Source: Betaproteobacteria bacterium
GTDB taxonomy: Bacteria > Pseudomonadota > Gammaproteobacteria > Burkholderiales > SG8-41
Reading direction: 5' to 3'
Assembly (NCBI GenBank): GCA_028292065.1
Contig: JAQGNC010000648.1
Coordinates: 1-26,440, forward strand
Length of the DNA: 26,440 nucleotides
Part shown: positions 23,003 through 26,440 of the stretch, piece after piece
How positions within the stretch are numbered: the first letter of the stretch is position 1
Layout of the letters: the number at the start of each line of letters is the position of its first letter
Made by a program: the position numbers and the translations under genes
The notes under the pieces: model-generated
Seen by the model: the letters and a program-made list of their open reading frames with translations, nothing else
Databases searched by the model: none
What the model was told of the DNA's origin: nothing

Positions 23003-23197
23003 CTAACGCTGCGAACGGCGAAGCAGGTGCGACACGAAGCGAGCGAGGCCTTCGGTGCGCAACAGGCTGAGCGCCGCGGCGAGCGCGGGCAGGGCGAAGA
23101 GACCGACGACGAGCAGAATCATCGCGGTGACGCAGATCGCAAAAGTGGGGTCAGCGACGTCCACACTGGCAGTGCTCAGACCTTCGACGAAAGACAT
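23003..23197 (-). CDS. small membrane protein
   Basis: A 64-residue protein starting MSFVEGLSTASVDVADP, with a long hydrophobic segment (about 19-40, ICVTAMILLVVGLFALPALAAAL) and a basic C-terminus (HLLRRSQR). The AGGAGGT ribosome binding site six bases before the ATG at 23197 is perfect, which supports a real gene and fixes the start over the upstream in-frame ATG. Function unknown; it stands alone between the GST gene and a repeat-rich gap. Confidence 0.78.
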   Translation of the reverse strand: MSFVEGLSTASVDVADPTFAICVTAMILLVVGLFALPALAAALSLLRTEGLARFVSHLLRRSQR

Positions 23198-23237
23198 TGC
23201 ATTACCTCCTCGCTGCGCTCGGCTCGCGAATGACGCC

Positions 23238-23265
23238 AAGGAAGGAAACCAAGGTTTCCCTCCTT
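23238..23265. repeat. long imperfect hairpin
   Basis: AAGGAAGGAAACC pairs with GGTTTCCCTCCTT across a two-base loop (12 of 13 matches). It lies in the repeat-rich gap between the small membrane protein and the second Bug gene. No T-tract marks it as a terminator. Confidence 0.6.
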
Positions 23266-23318
23266 GAACCTCCCTTCCTTCGGCTCGCTACTCTCGCTCC
23301 GCTATTTCGAAGCAAACC

Positions 23319-23396
23319 GGGGTCTGACCCCAAAAAAACGGGGTCAGACCCCATGCCCGTTGGGGTCAGACCCCGGCTTCATCGGGGTCTGACCCC
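23319..23396. repeat. four-unit GGGGTCAGACCCC array
   Basis: Four 13-base near-palindromes: GGGGTCTGACCCC (23319-23331), GGGGTCAGACCCC (23340-23352), GGGGTCAGACCCC (23362-23374) and GGGGTCTGACCCC (23384-23396). Their orientation runs reverse, forward, forward, reverse, with spacers of 8 to 9 bases, so the whole array is itself symmetric. I recall this motif as a frequent intergenic repeat in beta- and related proteobacteria; that is memory, not a search. Confidence 0.9.
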
Positions 23397-23497
23397 GGTT
23401 AGCCGGAAATCCGGGACTCTCCCCGATTTCGGGCAGGCCCCCATCCCGGCCCCTGAGGCGGAAGTAGAAACCACAGACTCCCGTTGTAAAGTGACCC

Positions 23498-24484
23498 TCA
23501 ATCCGCCCGCGCCCCCGACGCCTTGACCACTTTCTCCCATTTCGCGATCTCGTCTCTGAGAAAGCTCGTGAATGCCTGCGGCGTGCTGGCGACCGGTTCG
23601 GCGCCGAGGTCGGCGAGACGCTGCTTGGTGTCGGGCGCCTGCAGCAGCTTCGCGGTCTCTGCGTATAGTCGCTGAGTCAGGTCGCGGGAAAGTCTCGGCG
23701 GCGCCCACATGCCGAACCACAGGTCCGCGTCGTAACCCGGCACGCCCGCGTCGGCGATCGTCGGCACGTCAGGCAGCACCGCTGCGCGCTTCTTTCCCGA
23801 CACGCCGAGCGCTTTGACGCGGCCGGCCTTGATGTACGGCAGGGCGACGATCGGCACGTCGAACAGCATCGAGATCTGGCCGCTGAACATGTCCGGATAC
23901 ACGAGCGCGGTGCCTTTGTACGGGATGTGAACCATATCGATTCCCGCGAGCAGCTTCAGCAGCTCGCCGGAGAGGTGGAACTGGGTGCCGACACCGGACG
24001 AGCCGAAGTTGAGCGCACCCGGTTTCGCCTTGGCGAGCGCGATCAGCTCCTTCACCGAAGACGCCGGAACGTTGGAGGCGACCATCAGCACCGTCGGCGA
24101 AGTCGCGATCTCGGTGATCGAAGTGAAGTCTCTCAGCGAGTCGTAAGGGCGCCTGGCGTAAAGGCTGGGACCGATCGCGTGGGTGCTGGTCGTGCTCACG
24201 AGGATGGTGTAACCGTCGGGGGGCGCGTCCGAGACGAGCCGCGAACCTATCGTTCCGCCGGCGCCCGGACGGTTGTCGACGACGACCTGCTGCTTCAGCG
24301 GCTCCGAGAGCTTCTGTGCGACGACCCGCGCGAGGATGTCGGTCGCGCCCGCGGGCGGGAACGCGACGATCATGCGCACGGGCCTCACCGGATAGCTCTG
24401 GGCATGCACGATATCCGCGACGGTAATGACTGCACACGGCACGGCGAGCGCGCAAACCACAGCAAACCAGGCGTGACGCATCAT
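23498..24484 (-). CDS. Bug/TctC-family periplasmic binding protein
   Basis: A 328-residue second Bug-family protein, distinct from the one at 21.1-22.1 kb. Signal peptide about 1-28 (hydrophobic AWFAVVCALAVPCAVITVA, ending VHAQ). Family features: YPVRPVRMIVAFPPAGATD, QVVVDNRPGAGGTIGS, SSGVGTQFHLSGELL, HIPYKGTALVYPDM and PTIADAGVPGYDADLWFG. AGAGG precedes two adjacent ATGs; 24484 is chosen and 24481 is equally possible. No transporter membrane genes are nearby. The DUF1348 gene lies 112 bases upstream in the same direction, with no proof of co-transcription. Confidence 0.92.
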   Translation of the reverse strand: MMRHAWFAVVCALAVPCAVITVADIVHAQSYPVRPVRMIVAFPPAGATDILARVVAQKLSEPLKQQVVVDNRPGAGGTIGSRLVSDAPPDGYTILVSTTSTHAIGPSLYARRPYDSLRDFTSITEIATSPTVLMVASNVPASSVKELIALAKAKPGALNFGSSGVGTQFHLSGELLKLLAGIDMVHIPYKGTALVYPDMFSGQISMLFDVPIVALPYIKAGRVKALGVSGKKRAAVLPDVPTIADAGVPGYDADLWFGMWAPPRLSRDLTQRLYAETAKLLQAPDTKQRLADLGAEPVASTPQAFTSFLRDEIAKWEKVVKASGARAD

Positions 24485-24596
24485 CTTTCCTCTCAGTGGA
24501 ACGCCGACGGCCGCGGCGCGACGCCGGAATGGTCGCACAGATCGCGTTTGCGGCTGAAGGCGGGCGGCGGGTGGACGGACGCCGCGCCATGCACCT

Positions 24597-25076
24597 TCAG
24601 AGACCGAGCGCGCTCAGCGAAGGGTGATCGTCGGGCCTGCGCCCGAGCGGCCAGTGATACTTGCGGTCGCCTTCATTGATCGCGAGATCGTTGATGCTCG
24701 CGTAACGCTTCATCATCAATCCGTTGCGGTCGAACTCCCAATTCTCGTTGCCGTACGAGCGATACCACTGGCCCGCCTCGTCGCGCCACTCGTACGCGAA
24801 GCGCGCCGCGATGCGCGCACCGTCGAAAGCCCACAGTTCCTTGATCAGGCGATAGTCGAGCTCGCGGGACCATTTGCGCTCGAGGAACGTCACGATCTCG
24901 CGACGTCCGCGGGGAAACTCGGCGCGGTTGCGCCATTCGCTGTCGACGGTATACGCGAGCGACACCGCTTCGGGGTCGCGCGTGTTCCACGCGTCTTCGG
25001 CCCGGCGGACTTTCTGCGCCGCGGTCTCGCGCGTGAAAGGCGGGACCGGCGGGCGGAATTCGGTGGCGGCTGCCAT
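24597..25076 (-). CDS. DUF1348/NTF2-like protein
   Basis: A 159-residue cytosolic protein of the DUF1348 family, with the NTF2-like cone-barrel fold. Typical segments: AEDAWNTRDPEAVSLAYT, the DSEWRNRAEFPRGR loop, FLERKWSRELDYRLIKELWA, ARFAYEWRDEAGQWYRSYGNE, and the end WPLGRRPDDHPSLS. Length matches the family. The start at 25076 (MAAATEFRPP) is chosen by family comparison from memory; no ribosome binding site is clear, and an in-frame start ten codons upstream is Arg-rich. The function of the family is unsettled; some NTF2-like proteins are small-molecule enzymes. Confidence 0.88.
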   Translation of the reverse strand: MAAATEFRPPVPPFTRETAAQKVRRAEDAWNTRDPEAVSLAYTVDSEWRNRAEFPRGRREIVTFLERKWSRELDYRLIKELWAFDGARIAARFAYEWRDEAGQWYRSYGNENWEFDRNGLMMKRYASINDLAINEGDRKYHWPLGRRPDDHPSLSALGL

Positions 25077-25207
25077 GGTGACGCGCCGACGCAAGAAGCG
25101 GACCACGCACCGTCAGGATAAACGCTGCTGCTCAGCGCGCCAGGCCGCACCATGGCCGCGCTGACGCCGGGCGGACCGCACTGCTTTAAAGCGGCGCCCG
25201 CGAAGTG

Positions 25208-25269
25208 GTAGCGCAGGCGCCCCGCCTGCAGCTGCTGTGTAAACCCGCTGCAGGCAGGTTCTGCGCTAC
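25208..25269. repeat. REP-like palindromic element
   Basis: GTAGCGCAG (25208-25216) pairs with CTGCGCTAC (25261-25269), and inside these GCCTGCAGC (25224-25232) pairs perfectly with GCTGCAGGC (25247-25255). The nested palindrome sits in the gap between the DUF1348 and FecR-like genes and has the form of a mobile intergenic repeat. Confidence 0.8.
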
Positions 25270-25306
25270 GGAAATCGCTGCAGGACAGCCGTCTTCCGCT
25301 ACGAAC

Positions 25307-26170
25307 CTATTCCCGCGCGAGCGACTCGAGCCGCGCGTCGCCCGGCCGCTCCGCGGCGAGGGCGCGCCACACTTTGCGCGCTTCGTCCTTCAACTCGAGC
25401 TGCTCGAGCCACGCCGCGTACGCCACTTTGTCCGACACCGGCGCGGTTCCCGCCGGACGCAGCGCCGCGACCTGCTGTCGCACGTTCGCCGGGGCGATGC
25501 TGAAGTCGCTCGTGCTCGAATACTTGCGCCCGTCCGCGAGCCGCGTAGACACGGTCCACGTGTAAGCCGCGTTCTCGGCGAGCGCCACGGTCTCGGGCAG
25601 GGTCGCCGCAGTGCCTTTGACCTCGGTCTCGTAGAGGAGCTTCCCGGTCTCGTCCAGAAGCTCGAAGCGATAGGCGACGCCGGCGGCTTCGAACTGCCAG
25701 CGAAATTCGGGCGGCGTCTCCACCGTGCGCGTGCCGCCCGGGTTGAGCAGCCGTATCCGCCCTTTCGGCCCCGCCGAGCGCATCACGAGCGCGCCCTGCG
25801 CCGCACCGGCTGATTTCAGACGCACCTCGCCCGCTTTGCCGCCGAGCACCGGGCGCTTCTGCGCCGCCGCGCCTTTGATCGACTGCGGCTGCTGCGCACG
25901 AATTGCCACGAGCGCGGGGCCCGTGACCAGATACTCGCCGCTGCCGTCGAGATAGAGGGCGACCATGCGCGCGCCGGCGTCGAGCTCGACCTGCGCGTCG
26001 GGCTCGAGCTCGGCGAGCATCGAGAGCCGGGTGCGGGCGGTGCCCGCGATCAGGGTGGCTTTGCCCTGCAGATCGCTGACCATCGCCACCGGCGCTGCAT
26101 GGGCGCCGGCGACGAGCATCCACAGCGCCGCCATCAGCATGCCCGACCGAAAGAGTGCGCAGAGCGCCAT
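25307..26170 (-). CDS. FecR-like exported protein
   Basis: A 287-residue protein with a signal peptide (residues 1-25, MALCALFRSGMLMAALWMLVA to AHA). Residues about 28-90 resemble a FecR-type fold (VSDLQGKATLIAG, LDAGARMVALYLDGSGEYLVTGPALV), followed by a region with beta-sandwich character (about 140-220, PPEFRWQFEAAGVAYRFELLDE to YTWTVSTRLADGRKY) and a short helical tail with a TPR-like look. FecR-like modules occur in secreted proteins as well as in iron signalling; no sigma factor or TonB receptor is near, so regulation should not be assumed. AAGGA before the ATG at 26170 fixes the start; the extra upstream codons read through a repeat. It follows dnaJ on the same strand after 192 bases. 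Confidence 0.78.
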   Translation of the reverse strand: MALCALFRSGMLMAALWMLVAGAHAAPVAMVSDLQGKATLIAGTARTRLSMLAELEPDAQVELDAGARMVALYLDGSGEYLVTGPALVAIRAQQPQSIKGAAAQKRPVLGGKAGEVRLKSAGAAQGALVMRSAGPKGRIRLLNPGGTRTVETPPEFRWQFEAAGVAYRFELLDETGKLLYETEVKGTAATLPETVALAENAAYTWTVSTRLADGRKYSSTSDFSIAPANVRQQVAALRPAGTAPVSDKVAYAAWLEQLELKDEARKVWRALAAERPGDARLESLARE

Positions 26171-26224
26171 GTGAGTGCGTCCTTTAGTGTGGCGAGTCAC
26201 AAATTCGCAGAAGTATGGAAGGCC

Positions 26225-26328
26225 GTTCGTGCTGAGCCCTGCGACAGGCTCAGGACAGGCTTGTCGAAGCATGAACACTGCCGTTCACCCTTCGACTGCG
26301 GCGCAGTGCGCCTGCTCAGGGCGAACGG
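26225..26328. repeat. two-unit REP/BIME-like element
   Basis: Two imperfect palindromes stand side by side. Unit 1 (26225-26276) is bounded by GTTCGTGCT and AGCATGAAC, 8 of 9 matching. Unit 2 (26281-26328) is bounded by CCGTTCACCC and GGGCGAACGG, 9 of 10 matching. Both carry TTCGAC or GTCGAA and GCTCAG cores like known bacterial REP sequences. It separates dnaJ from the FecR-like gene. Confidence 0.82.
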
Positions 26329-26362
26329 ATTGTGACGCGAATTTGAGAATCACGCCCCTAGC

Positions 26363-26440
26363 TCACGGCTCGAAGAACTCCTTCACCTTGTCCATCCACG
26401 ATTTCGCGCGCGGGTTGTGGCGCTCGGCATCGCTGCCGCT
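26363..26440 (-). CDS. dnaJ: DnaJ C-terminus (partial)
   Basis: The last 25 codons of a gene that runs off the right edge of the window. The tail reads AERHNPRAKSWMDKVKEFFEP, close to the C-terminal signature of proteobacterial DnaJ (a short linker, then SW.D.VK.FF). DnaJ is the Hsp40 co-chaperone of DnaK. Only this end is visible, so the J, Gly/Phe and zinc-finger domains cannot be checked; grpE and dnaK are expected further right if the usual order holds. Confidence 0.8.
   Translation of the reverse strand, partial: SGSDAERHNPRAKSWMDKVKEFFEP

Noticed and set aside
23319..23396. CRISPR-like array
   Set aside because: Units are 13 bases with 8 to 9 base spacers and alternate orientation; too short and symmetric for CRISPR, and no cas genes are present.

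Overview
The window is a GC-rich proteobacterial chromosome segment, most likely betaproteobacterial. Pointers are two orphan Bug/TctC-type periplasmic binding proteins, a tRNA-Asn-like sequence that resembles the betaproteobacterial gene as I remember it, a dnaJ-type C-terminus at the right edge, and several families of short palindromic intergenic repeats. All calls come from reading the sequence; no database search was run.

Region 1 (1-5.6 kb) is an accessory, island-like segment. It has a tRNA-Asn(GTT)-like remnant that keeps its acceptor, anticodon and T arms but lacks a D arm, a P4-type tyrosine integrase with repeats in its upstream DNA, a stunted zinc-ribbon ORF sharing a bidirectional terminator with a glycine-rich protein, a Sel1-repeat lipoprotein, a divergent exported protein starting only 31 bases away, and then a fragment of a KdpD-like sensor that appears to mark the edge of disturbed DNA.

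Region 2 (6.1-16.1 kb) is a run of minus-strand genes. In transcription order they are an outer-membrane beta-barrel candidate, a YncE-like beta-propeller, a PepSY-like periplasmic protein, two ABC exporter half-transporters that look like a heterodimer (one degenerate, one canonical), an APH-fold protein that has lost its catalytic Asp, a 17-codon ORF, a Cj0069-like ATP-grasp protein, and a superoxide dismutase-rhodanese fusion with its own sigma70-like promoter. The ABC/APH-like/ATP-grasp block is tightly packed and is my best candidate for an undescribed small-molecule or peptide system; its function is inferred only.

Region 3 (16.1-22.1 kb) begins with decayed small genes (a DUF3606-like ORF and an antisense relic). 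A metal-export operon then runs on the minus strand: a Bug-type binding protein, a membrane protein with a coiled-coil, a Cu+-type P1B ATPase (CopA-like), and an EamA/DMT transporter with a very His-rich tail. The ATPase carries a one-base frameshift in a run of six Gs near its C-terminus. As written, its frame runs on without a stop into the EamA gene.

Region 4 (22.2-26.4 kb) holds a glutathione S-transferase-like protein, a small membrane protein, a second Bug protein, a DUF1348/NTF2-like protein, a FecR-like exported protein and the 3' end of dnaJ. The gaps between them carry a four-unit GGGGTCAGACCCC array and two REP/BIME-like palindromic elements.
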